Assembly (NCBI GenBank): GCA_001972305.1 | Contig: BDDD01000174.1 | Coordinates: forward strand, 923,346 to 987,345 | Length of the DNA stretch: 64,000 bases | Origin: Cephalotus follicularis | Taxonomy: Eukaryota; Streptophyta; Magnoliopsida; Oxalidales; Cephalotaceae | Direction: 5' to 3' | Shown: positions 54,319 through 64,000 of the stretch, piece after piece | Numbering within the stretch: the stretch's first letter is position 1 | Layout of the letters: every line of letters begins with the position of its first letter | Notes under the pieces: generated by a model | The model's input: only the letters and a program-made list of their open reading frames with translations | Database searches by the model: none | Told to the model about the DNA's origin: nothing | Position numbers and translations under genes: made by a program

Positions 54319-57049
54319 TGTAACACCCCTAAGCTGTGGGAGCCCTTGCAGGTCATAATACAGAAACTTAACATAACATAATATAATAAAAAGGCCCATC
54401 TTTATTAAAAACGTGATGGTTTAAAACATAACTGATAACATATTGAAACTAAACAAGGTCTGGAAACTTATTCAAAACCAAAAGTCATAAACTGAAACTA
54501 AACATATTGTTCATAAAAATAGGCCCTACTATGACCATATGATAGCATAAACACAGTGGGATCAACTCCTAGATGCTGCTCAGACATAAAGGAGTCACTC
54601 ACATCACACATTGCCCCGTTGCTCCTGATAACCTACCACATGGAAACAAAAACGCGGTTGAGCAAACCTCAGTACGAATATAGAATGTAAAAACAGTAAA
54701 AGATATTTTAAAGTAGTAGAATTCAAAAGTACTACAAAGCAAAATTCTTAGGCAATAAAACAGTTTAAACATCCTTTGTAATTCTCCATGGCAGAACTTA
54801 TAAACCAATTTCATAGCTTTGAAAACATAAAGCATATCTTTCAAAAACATAGGTTCCATAACTGAGCATCATAACATATCACATATCAGAAACACATATA
54901 GCAAGGGATTCGTGACATCCATATTGACAAATAGAATTGAAGTGTATGGCACTACACAAACAATTCTCATATCATAACATATAACTAGGATCGATCCATA
55001 GACCTCTATCACAAATCCTATCCAAGAATATCAAGAGAGACGTCGTAAACTAATCACACCGTTACGGAAAGTGTCATGTCCCCGTGCCAGGCCTACTATA
55101 TGCCTATGGTATGCCCCATAGGTGGGTGCAAAAGCACAGTATTTCACCATTTAAAAACATTGATTTCATCAAAATCAATTAAAACACATAGAAAGGTTTT
55201 CCAAAGCATATTCATAAATCATTCTCGAACGATATTGTTTCACATATTTTCGTAATCGGAAAGCGACTCTTTTATTTTCACAATAAAGAGGTAATTTCAT
55301 AACACATCGTAAACATGTCATAGCTGAATTTATAAAGGCAAAAAATATGTATTTCCACAAAATATCAAACTGACTTTACTTCTAAACATATCAAAATACG
55401 AAGCATAACGAATTTCATAATCCGAAGAAAACATATTCATAAAGCTGGATTTATTTCAAATAATTCAGATGTTCAGAAACGAGTGTCAAGGAGCAGAATA
55501 TCCGTACCTTATGTGATCACATATTAACTTACGAATAACTGATAATTCTAATAGCCCCACGTAGAACAATAATCTATACAATATAACAACATTCATATAA
55601 GGGTCTATAAAAATCATTTTGGGCATAAATCAAAATCATAATGATGTTTAATTAAAATCTGGACTCAACGGAAGAACAAACGGATAAGAGAATATGAAAA
55701 CAGGAATATACAGGACAATCCAGTCGACTGATACAGGACTCCAGTCGACTGTCTAAAGGGTGGCAGTCGACTATGCAACAGGCCCAGCCGACTGCACAAC
55801 CAGAATTGCAGGCAGTCGACTGTGACAGGGATCCAGTCAACTGTGCAAGACAAAACAGCTGACTGATTTCTTAAGGCAGCCGACTACTCAAGCGAAACAG
55901 CCGACTAATAAAATAGGCAGTCGACTGTCCTGGCGACAGAACAGCAAAATATGACAGTTTTTGTGCAATCTAGCTGCTAAAACTCGGATTTCTCAACACC
56001 AGAGTACCATCAACATTTATGAGGACTCTATATGGGATTTGAAACAGTACAGAATACCAAATTTAAAAGAGATACGTCGACGGTGATTAATTTAAGGTGA
56101 GAAGTGCATTCTAACCATTTCATATATATGCATAATCCCATTTTCTGTCCAATTATCATCATTATGTATCAAAGCCAGATTGCATAACACACATGAGATT
56201 TCTACAGACTTGCTAACAGACTCAGAACAATTGACAGAACACGCAAAGGCAGAAATCAAAACTGAAATTGAACTCTAGTAGCCTATACATGCAAAAACGG
56301 ATTCATGACAAAACTAACAGAACAACCATCATAGGGAGGCAATAAACTGACCTGCAATGACGACACAAACTGTAGGGGAACACAAAATTCTCAAAGCTTA
56401 AACACTGCTGTTGACAGAAATCAAAAAGGAGACAATATACGGGTTCAAGAATTGACAATGGTATACATATCCAAATATAACAATTTCTAAATTGAACCTT
56501 GTATAGACAAACCTGATTGATGAAGCAATAAGACATAAAGAACATAACTAAATCACAGTAGCAGGTTCGGCAGCCACCAATCACACAGGAAGAGAATGGC
56601 AGAAACAATGGCATTATCATACTTAAATAGCAAAAGAGGACGCAGAACGGTAAGGGATAGAGAAAAGGAAACAAAATCTGTTTAGATAATGAAAAGGTGG
56701 AGATTTTTAGGGACTAGAATTGGAAAGAGGGAGAGATGTGGGGAAGAGATAGTGATAGGGGAGAGAGTTACGGGAAGGAGTTTGAGAGGGAGAAGGAAAA
56801 GAAATAATAGGGAAAAGAAAATATTTTATTTTATTTTATTTTATACTATTTTATTTTTAAAAAAAAGTTTTAAAAGCATAATTAATAACATAAATTCGTA
56901 AATATATAATAACATAAATCTTACCAAAACACATACACATATTACGTATTCAAAATTAAGGCCGGTATCAGTTAGCCCAAAACATAAACCCAACATAAAG
57001 TAGACCAACAAAACCCGTACAAATACGTACGGACAAATAGGGTATTACA
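54319..57049 (-). repeat. 5' LTR of element D
   Basis: 2731 bp with ends TGTAACACCCC...GGGTATTACA. About ten CAGTCGACTG-like units lie at 55720-55932, at the same place as in the 3' LTR. A GA-rich stretch and an (ATTTT)n-like run occur at 56690-56870; the latter (near 56820-56870) is not in the 3' LTR and was gained in one copy or lost from the other. No gene found. Confidence 0.93.
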
Positions 57050-57054
57050 ATATC

Positions 57055-59576
57055 CATCCACAATGCGGTGATGCTCGAGTCAACCAAAAAGGGAGGATTA
57101 CCAAATCCATAATATGTGGCCCATATTGGATATCTGGAAAGCAGCAGAAGAAAAACATTTCAGGGACATAGCGTTTAGTGTGACTAATTTTTTATTTTTT
57201 ATTTTAGCTAAGGAATCACCCATAACCATACCTCTAAAATGTCCCAATTAAAACCAAGGATCACTAATTGGTCTATTAAAAGTTCCATAAACCAGGTTCC
57301 AAGCTAGCTAGGGTTCGGGTGCAGCTAGGGAATTCTAACACTAGGAAACATCCACTTGCCAAAAATGGTTAGGGTTGCACACATAACCCTAAACCAATCT
57401 CCACCTCTCATATACCCTAAAACCCTAACCCTAAGGGTTTTACCACATACATAACCTGCATAAAACAACATGCTAGGGCTCGGCAAAACCCTAGCAACCA
57501 ACACACACTCCACTTCCAAAAGGTAATCACAATTATAAAAGGAGAAAGGTTAGAAGACATCACCCAAGGTGTTTACTCCTTCACTCCCTTTTGATGTGTT
57601 CCTTTGCCTTGCTATCCAAGCAATCCACCTTCACATTTCTTGCTCCCAAAGGCACGGACAAGACTTTGAGAAGGTTTTTTTTTCTTGGAAATTCTATCCC
57701 ATAAATAATCTCAAATGGAGGTAGAGATATGGGGTTATCTCCACCTACAAAGAGGTTTAGAAGGGTGAGAGGAGAGTATATCTTGCTTCTATCTTCAAGA
57801 ACTAAGAAGTTCTATAACACCATTAATGGAGTACTCTTGGTCACGGTGAAGGAAGAGAAGAAGAGAGAAAAGAGAGAGAAGGTAGGGTTCTTTAGACAAA
57901 AAGGAAGAGTATGAATGTTGTGTCTAGAATGTTGGTCGTCGTGTGCTATTCATGTGAGGTAACAAAATATCTCTAACTCATAATGCTTTCAACCAATGAA
58001 AAATAATACAACCTTCAACACACTAACTCATCTCTCTCTTGTATGGCCGGCCCCTTGAGGATGATTGTAGGCCAAGTAATTAAACATGTGCAACATAATG
58101 GTTAAGTAAGTTGAAAAAGTCAACTAATTAATTCTACCATCCAACCATATAGTAACTATTTAGTTACCATTAGGGCACCTTCAAAACACATATGGCCGAC
58201 CAATATCAAGCCTTCCCTTGGCATTGGGTTTGGCCCAAACTATCCTAAAGTCTCTCTCTTCGTATGAATATCCGATGTACTCATAAATGACAAAAATACC
58301 CCTTAGCCCGGAACGACCTATTTATGGTGTTGCTAGAATTCACTTCCTTAGAAATGAGTAAAGTCCAGCAAAATAGATATTCTCTAGCCAAGTAACACCT
58401 CCCAGGTGTCATCCTCTCACTAAATGACATGTGTCCCACACACGTCAACTATTTCCAAAACCATATAGGACCCGAAAGCCCGGTTGGATTCTTGTGCAAT
58501 GATATATTTTCAAAAACATCACAAATTTCTGGTATGACCATCCCAATAGTCTTTCGACTATCTAAACAGTCCCAGTGTGATCTCCAATCACCCCCAGATC
58601 CATGGACCAGAGTTTCACGTCTGTCATTCATTAGCCAGTTAACCAGTGCTTTATCACTGTTATCGGTTTATGTATCATGTATCCCTCGTCATCTTGGTTC
58701 TGACTGCGGACTAGGGTTTAGATTAATGTCACCCCAAGTAAAACCGCGATAAATATAATTCTATGAACGCAATGAGACTATCAGGAGATATCCCAATCTC
58801 CCAAGTGCCTAGCCAGGACTTTAAGTCTTCAACGGTCATAGATGTTATAGAGCCTATAACCCATCAACACAGGTGTGATGATCCCATCTTGCGCACTCGC
58901 CCATACATCTCAATGTAGCTCCCACAAGGCCCAAAGACAACCTTTTTGCCAATACGTGGCTAGTGCTACGGAAGGCAAAAATCAAAGCCAAGCGGTTACT
59001 ACACAACGCATGTCAGCCACTCAGGTCTAAGAACACAACGTAGGTCACGTATGGCCTACTAGTCACTTTTGACTATACACTACCGAGACAATAGGGATCC
59101 TATTAACAAAGGTGTTGACTCTCCAAATAGGGTTCCTATGGTGGTTCAGTTTAGTGACATGCCTCCAGCATGCACCCGCATTGGTTTTAGGGTAAACCCA
59201 AATGGCAATGAGATGATCCATCCCTCACACACAATAGGGCAAGTATAATACGACAAGTCTTTATGGTTCATCAATTGCCCTAAAAAAGTGAACTTATGAC
59301 TTGGAATGTTTTTTCAAAAGGGAGTAAGGATCTCATTCTCATAACCTCCCAGGTACGAGATCCAACCCCTCGAACAACAGGGAACTCAGTTAACATGGTG
59401 ATTAATTTATCCGTATCAACGGTTTGGGATAACACACACAGCAAATGCCAATGTTTCTTGAATAAGCACTATAGAACATGAATGAAACTAAGAATGTATG
59501 GACCAAGAGTGTATCATATGTAAAATACATATGGATATAGCCACCTTTTGGCTTGCTGGGACACCCCTATCTAACA
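57055..59576 (-). repeat. Copia LTR of element H (left boundary unresolved)
   Basis: The right end is firm: CCCTATCTAACA followed by the reversed polypurine tract. Long parts match LTR G (28370-28560, 28660-28960 and 29090-29200 against 58570-58800, 58895-59160 and 59320-59420). The first few hundred bases may instead belong to LTR L. It includes clustered AAACCCTA-type motifs (57306-57445) and GA-rich sequence (57840-57900). Short open frames such as that at 58429-58752 are not supported as genes. Confidence 0.7.
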
Positions 59577-59639
59577 ATCTCCCACTTTACCCTCAAGCCA
59601 CAAAGACCATCAGCCTAAGTCTATTGCATTCTCTAGCAT

Positions 59640-60990
59640 AGCTCATGGCTTTGGTCAGTGGGTCTACTAAGTTCGCTTCCACTGCGATTCTCTCTATGGT
59701 GACATCTACTCTGATGATGTCTCCTATATTTCCTTAATAACATCTCTATTGAAATGTTACCACTGATTATGATCTCTATGATCAAATGATATCGTTGTTG
59801 TATATGTTCGGTGCAGTAATAGGACCTGGATTCCATACCTTGTGCAAATGCGCCCATCGTTGTCACAATCACCATAACTGGACAACTGATAGATGCAATC
59901 TCTATTAAGCTCAGTGATGAACTTCCGCATCCAAACCAGCTACCAATATCAGTATCACTAGTTGCAACACACTCTCATTCCCATGGTGGAGTATGCAGTC
60001 AACAACTGTCTCAAACTCCTCCATCTCATACAACACTTCCGTTTAGGACCAACACATATCCTGAAACGGATTTGTGACCATCTAGATCACAGTTGAAAAT
60101 AGAGCCGTTATTACACTTAAGTTTCAACTTACTATCATCTCCATATATCAAGAAGGTATCATATCCTCTTGACAATTTCCCGAGGCCTTTCACTGGGATT
60201 GGACTGAAATCAACTAGCCATTCTCTAGGCAAAGTGCGACATCAGGCCTAGTACGAAGTATGGCATACATGATGGATCCCACATGCGAAGCATAAGGCAG
60301 CCTGTTCATACATGTCCTCTCCTCAGAAGTCTTAGAAGACATCCTCTTGGAAAGGTGAATTCCTTGGCTAATAGGCAGTAAGCCATATTTGGAATTCGTT
60401 TCCATACCTTTTCAATGCCTTGCTGATGTATTGGTTTTGGGAAAGTCCAAGAAATCCACTTGATCTATCTCTTACCGGTCTTCTTTCTCAAAACGTAGGA
60501 AGTCCTTCCCAAATCCTTTGCGGAGAAGTTCTTGGTTTAACTGTACTGTAACATACGTACATCATCCTCTATGTGTAGTATGTCATACAGTGCCAAGTAA
60601 GTGATTTATGGGTTATCATATTTTCGGTAGACATTAGGTTTATCCATATCCTTGATGAGGTCAAGACATTTTAATGGTCTCATCAAAATGGATATTTCAA
60701 CTATAGGATGCTTGCTTTAGGTATTGAGGTTTAGGTAGACCTTAGGAGTTTGCACCTACTGTGTTAGCGCTCCTCGGATGTAAACCCCTCTGGTTTGGGA
60801 CATTTATATGTCCTCTTCAAGATAGCCTTTCCCAAGGTCATCTTCACATCTATTTTCCATAGCTCATTATCACAATGAGCGACAATAGCAAGTAGTATCC
60901 GAATGGACTTAAGCATGGCAACTGTAGAGAAAGCTTTGGTATAGTATACCACTTGTCTTAGCCTATACCTTTTCGTGATCAATTGCACTT
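59640..60990 (-). pseudogene. Element H reverse transcriptase and RNase H remnants
   Basis: VAMLKSIRILLAIVAHCDNE and CPKPEGFTSEER (60988-60764) are RT palm segments. SKYGLLPISQGIHLSKRMSS and HVGSIMYAILRTRPDVA (60405-60214) are the RT-RNase H connection. DLVDPLTKA-like sequence near 59640-59680 is the C-terminal end. Frames change repeatedly, and the catalytic xxDD box was not located in any frame. Confidence 0.78.
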
Positions 60991-61135
60991 TATAGGTTTT
61001 AACCTTAATCCATTAATGTCAATCTTCATCCTGAAGATCTACTAGCAATCGATAGGATTTTATGCCTTCAGGTGCATTTACCAAGTTCACTTAGTTGGCG
61101 TATATGGAGTCCATTTTGGATTTCAAGGCTTGTGG

Positions 61136-62550
61136 CTATGTCATGGAATCAGTGCACTTCACTGCTTTCTTGTAGCTAACAAGCTCGTCACTATCACTGA
61201 TGATAGGTTTATCAGTGCCTTTCATGAAAAAACCTAATTTCTCAGGCACTGTTGAAACCTTGCCTGATCTCCTCCACTTGAGGAGTGCATTACTGAGATT
61301 TAATCTCATGTTGGGATCCTTTTCCAATAATATATCTATAGGTTTTAATCTCTAATTCCTTATCATTCTGTGGGTTTTCACCTAGTGGAAACTCTCATAG
61401 TATCACCACACTCCCACTGCTTCCTACAAGCAGGTATTCCCTCTCTAGAAATTTTGCAGCGCACGAAACAAAAAGCATTTATTAACTGGGATGGTTGAAA
61501 TAATATCCTAAGTTCCCTTAGGATATCCCACAAACTGGCATCATCTCAATCGTGCCTCCAACTTAGAAGGTTCCCACCTTCTTACATAAGCTGGACAACC
61601 TTTAACCTAACATTGGTTTAGGCTAGGTTTCCTCCATTTAAATATCTGACAAGATATGGAGGGGATGGATTTCAAAGGAATCTATTTAGGATGTGTGTTG
61701 CCGACTACAGTGCATTACCCCAGAATAAGATAGGAAGATAGGTAAAAGACATTATGGACTGGACCATATTACCAAGGTCCATTTGCTCCATACGGATGTC
61801 CACCAAGCTGTGGTATTCCTGTAGGTGTCCATTGAGAGAGAATACCATTATCTACTTCTTGTCAAAAATCCTTGACTCTTTCATAGGATTCAGACTTGTG
61901 TTTCGCTTGAAACACGTACCCAAACCGTAATAAATCATCAGTGAAGGTATTGAAGTAGTGAAAACCCCCATTTTCATTGACTGACATTGGTTCACTACCA
62001 TCGGTGTGGACTTAATCTAATATCTCCACTGCCCTTTCTCCATTTCTGGATAAGGGAGATATGGTCATCACACCAATCACAGATGGTGCACACGCAATAG
62101 TCCATCCTTGACCATTGTGTTTATCTAGCTCTGCAAAGATTACCTAATCAACAATGCAAAATGTATGAAGGATTTATATCTATATGTCTCTCATAGTCTT
62201 TTATAAAGTAGTTCCCTTAATTGTTAATGTAATGTTATGGTAATTGTATAAGACATAGATCTTTTTAGTCTACGTGCCTCTTGTACTAACTAGAACATTA
62301 AAATATTCTTTATACACAGAGATCGTGTCTATAATACATTTCCATTTACAAAATTTTACAATTCATAAGCGCCAACAACACTGGTGTGAATCCTCTATTC
62401 ATCACCATGGTGCCAGTCCTTAGCTTTATCAGCTCTCTCAGCTATCTAACATCTCTTAGCTCCTACAAAATGTTACCAATGTTAGTCTCACCACCTGAGT
62501 CCTTTATCCAAGTTGAACTTACATTGTAAGCTAGATGAAATATGAAAGTA
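61136..62550 (-). pseudogene. Element H protease, integrase and linker remnants
   Basis: The linker before RT is readable (LLKWRRSGKVSTVPEKLGF, 61327-61136). Farther upstream, integrase and protease can only be inferred from position and short matches; most of 61480-62550 is broken by stops and indels, and no catalytic triad could be traced with confidence. Confidence 0.55.
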
Positions 62551-63147
62551 CCTGACCCCGAGGCACCTCCAGCTTTGGACTTAGGAACAACCTACAATGT
62601 TTCTTCCAGTGCCCTTGCTTCCCACAATAGAAACAGGCTTTCTCTTTTTTAAGCTTTTTCAATCTTTCTAGAATGGCATCCCTTTTCACAAACTGTCTCT
62701 TCCTGCATTTTTCGCCCTTGGAACAAGATTCACTTGATCTATCTCTCTCTGAGATTGTTCAAGTAGGAAATCGAGGCATCACAAATGATCTTGACCCATC
62801 CTGGTGAAAATCTACCTTTACAGTCCTCGACTGGGTTCCATACAACTCTTCAAGTTATTCAAGCATGGCACACAAGGTCTGCGAGTACATAACCCGCATG
62901 TGTAATCGTGGTGGCATGCCAATAACTGCCACACTACGAGCTCGATAATCATCGTCTCACCACTTAGCCATATTGGCTTTGTGTTGGTCGGACACATCGT
63001 TCACTAGCTCAGGGGTATCTCAGTCATAACATAAATTAAATTCAAGCTCATGAGATTATGATACAAAATGCGTTTCCATTCAGTGAATATAGGATGTTCA
63101 AACTTAGGAGTATCAATTGTGTTTGATTTGTTTGTGTTGTCTGCCAT
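62551..63147 (-). pseudogene. Element H gag
   Basis: ATG at 63147-63145 opens MADNTNKSNTIDTPKFEHP, followed by FTEWKRILYHNLMSL, a copia-type gag N-terminus. The CCHC knuckle CFYCGKQGHWKKHC is at 62635-62594, intact in all four metal ligands. Frames shift in between. The start was chosen because it is the first ATG and is followed directly by the conserved gag opening. Confidence 0.75.
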
Positions 63148-63700
63148 TTGAGTATAATTGTTGAGTATATGAAAACTAGCAACCTATATGAGGAAAAAGA
63201 TAGAGAATTTTAGCAAATCATTCCATTAATGTAATTACCATAATCCTTGGTCTTTTGTAATTATGGCTCATCTCACTATTATAATCGTATCCCATACCTC
63301 CTCTGTGGAATTCGGAAAGCCCCGCTTCCTAGTGGGGATCAGAATCTATTCCGCATATCATGGCCTCAGCGTTGGCCATAATATACCACAATACCGAAAT
63401 AGGTAGACATAAATGTCAATTTGCATTAGGGCCTCACCCTTGAAATGCAAGATCCAATACAAGTTCAGCATGCCAGCCCATATAGCCTACAACGGTGGGT
63501 TGTGCCAACACTATGAACCCGGTATAAGTCAAACCCACAATCCTCAAAGGAATAAACCCGTTTTGATACCCACCCCAGAACGTGTCAGAGTACCAAAACA
63601 TGGTTACTTCCTTCCAGTGCACCTACACTAAAATTGAATAGAAATGATCATACGGGGAACCTCTGCGGTTGGCAGTTGCTATCCCCAATATGTCCATGAA
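63148..63700 (-). other. Region upstream of H gag; no LTR or primer site found
   Basis: About 550 bases. It may be the 5' leader of element H, but no tRNA-complementary primer site and no TG...CA boundary could be seen. The short open frames at 63413-63631 (+) and 63434-63622 (-) overlap one another and show no known motif. Confidence 0.4.
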
Positions 63701-64000
63701 TAAACTACAAGGGGGGGGGGGTGAATTGTAGTTTCTAAAAATTCCAAGCTTATTTGCAATGATTAAAAACAATAAGCAAACATAATATGAACAAAATGTA
63801 AAGAGATAGAGTTTAGAGATGTGCAAACACTAGTTTTAGAGTGGTTCGGCCAAACTCTTGCCTACGTCCACTTTTCCCAAAGATCTCCTTGAGGTTCCAC
63901 TAATTCTCCGAATACAATTACGGGTGCTATTCGGGTACACCTTGGTGATTGACCTCAATCACTTACAATCTCACTTTGAGTTCACTCCTCAAATGTTCTA
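63701..64000. repeat. Edge of a further LTR-like repeat, with an 11-G run
   Basis: An uninterrupted run of 11 G (63711-63721) is followed by TGAATTGTAGTTTC. Downstream is GAGTGGTTCGGCC and TTGCCTACGTCCACTTTTCC, sequence often seen in LTRs of plant copia-type repeats (from memory of such LTRs, not searched). It runs off the window, so type and orientation are not fixed. Confidence 0.45.

Larger units (their letters stand above)
44294..57049 (-). mobile_element. Element D: complete Ty3/gypsy chromovirus-like retrotransposon, minus strand
   Basis: Flanked by perfect ATATC duplications (44289-44293 and 57050-57054). In element order: 5' LTR 57049-54319, Met-tRNA primer site 54313-54303, gag, protease, RT, RNase H, integrase and chromodomain-like tail (54143-49595), polypurine tract (49560-49547), 3' LTR 49546-44294 interrupted by solo LTR E. 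The first ~180 bases of the two LTRs differ at roughly ten positions by eye, so it looks older than B. Pol has at least ten in-frame stops. Same LTR family as solo LTR C. Confidence 0.95.
59577..63147 (-). mobile_element. Element H: decayed Ty1/copia gag-pol, minus strand
   Basis: Read on the minus strand: gag start MADNTNKSNT at 63147, zinc knuckle CFYCGKQGHWKKHC (62635-62594), protease and integrase remnants (about 62500-61480), the IN-RT linker (61327-61136), RT and RNase H remnants (60988-59640), polypurine tract AGTGGGAGAT (59586-59577). No long frame survives. The polypurine tract and RT sequence resemble element F, so they belong to related lineages. The 5' LTR and a Met-tRNA primer site were not found upstream of gag. 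Confidence 0.82.

Noticed and set aside
57383-57440. Interstitial telomere array
   Set aside because: Only a few scattered CCCTAAA-like units, on both strands, within an LTR; too short and irregular for telomeric repeats.
57729-58752. Short open frames in the LTR of H
   Set aside because: Not conserved in LTR G at the matching places and without domains.

Overview
The window looks like nuclear DNA of a flowering plant with a large, repeat-rich genome. Almost every base can be assigned to LTR retrotransposons: primer-binding sites match plant initiator-Met and Asp tRNAs, LTRs run TG...CA, insertions are flanked by 5-bp target duplications, and Ty3/gypsy and Ty1/copia gag-pol genes are interrupted by stops and by one another. 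No expressed host gene was recognised. The one non-retroviral coding remnant is a plant-mobile-domain (PMD) pseudogene on the minus strand at about 29.7-31.2 kb. The species cannot be named from the sequence.

Left cluster (1-29419) is a nest at least four deep. A Ty1/copia element (F, resuming at 19042) was hit in gag by a Ty3 chromovirus-like element (A, 828-19041). A was hit in integrase by a second such element (B, 3282-15415, duplication CTGCG), and B was hit in its 3' LTR by a solo LTR (C, 11632-14237). A further LTR (1-827) cuts A's gag. The 3' LTR of F (from 22485) carries a 2.7-kb solo LTR (M, 23950-26653, duplication TCGGT). A copia LTR (G, 26872-29419) follows.

Middle cluster (29420-43473): the PMD remnant, then a solo LTR (K) split into three pieces between 31327 and 43369 by another solo LTR (I, 32554-35051, duplication AACAG) and by an internally deleted Athila-like element (J, 35539-42300, duplication GAAGC). 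J itself holds a 395-bp insertion (N, 37858-38252, duplication GTCCA) with perfect hairpins.

Right cluster (43474-64000): an LTR fragment (L), a complete minus-strand chromovirus-like element (D, 44294-57049, duplication ATATC) with a solo LTR (E, 46916-49494) in its 3' LTR, then a decayed minus-strand copia element (H) and the edge of one more repeat.

The most unusual signal is a set of arrays of short palindromes with core GTCGAC inside LTRs of at least four families, including the unrelated Athila LTR. Two palindrome types occur, AGCGTCGACGCT-like and CAGTCGACTG-like. Related LTRs (A versus I, C versus D) carry different types at what looks like the same place. A second shared signal, just downstream of the likely TATA box in several LTRs, is a conserved block with a CTAAC box followed by a pyrimidine stretch and AG. 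All elements carry disabling changes, many of them C-to-T type, as expected for methylated, silenced DNA. Domain positions below were read by eye, and no alignment or database search was run.
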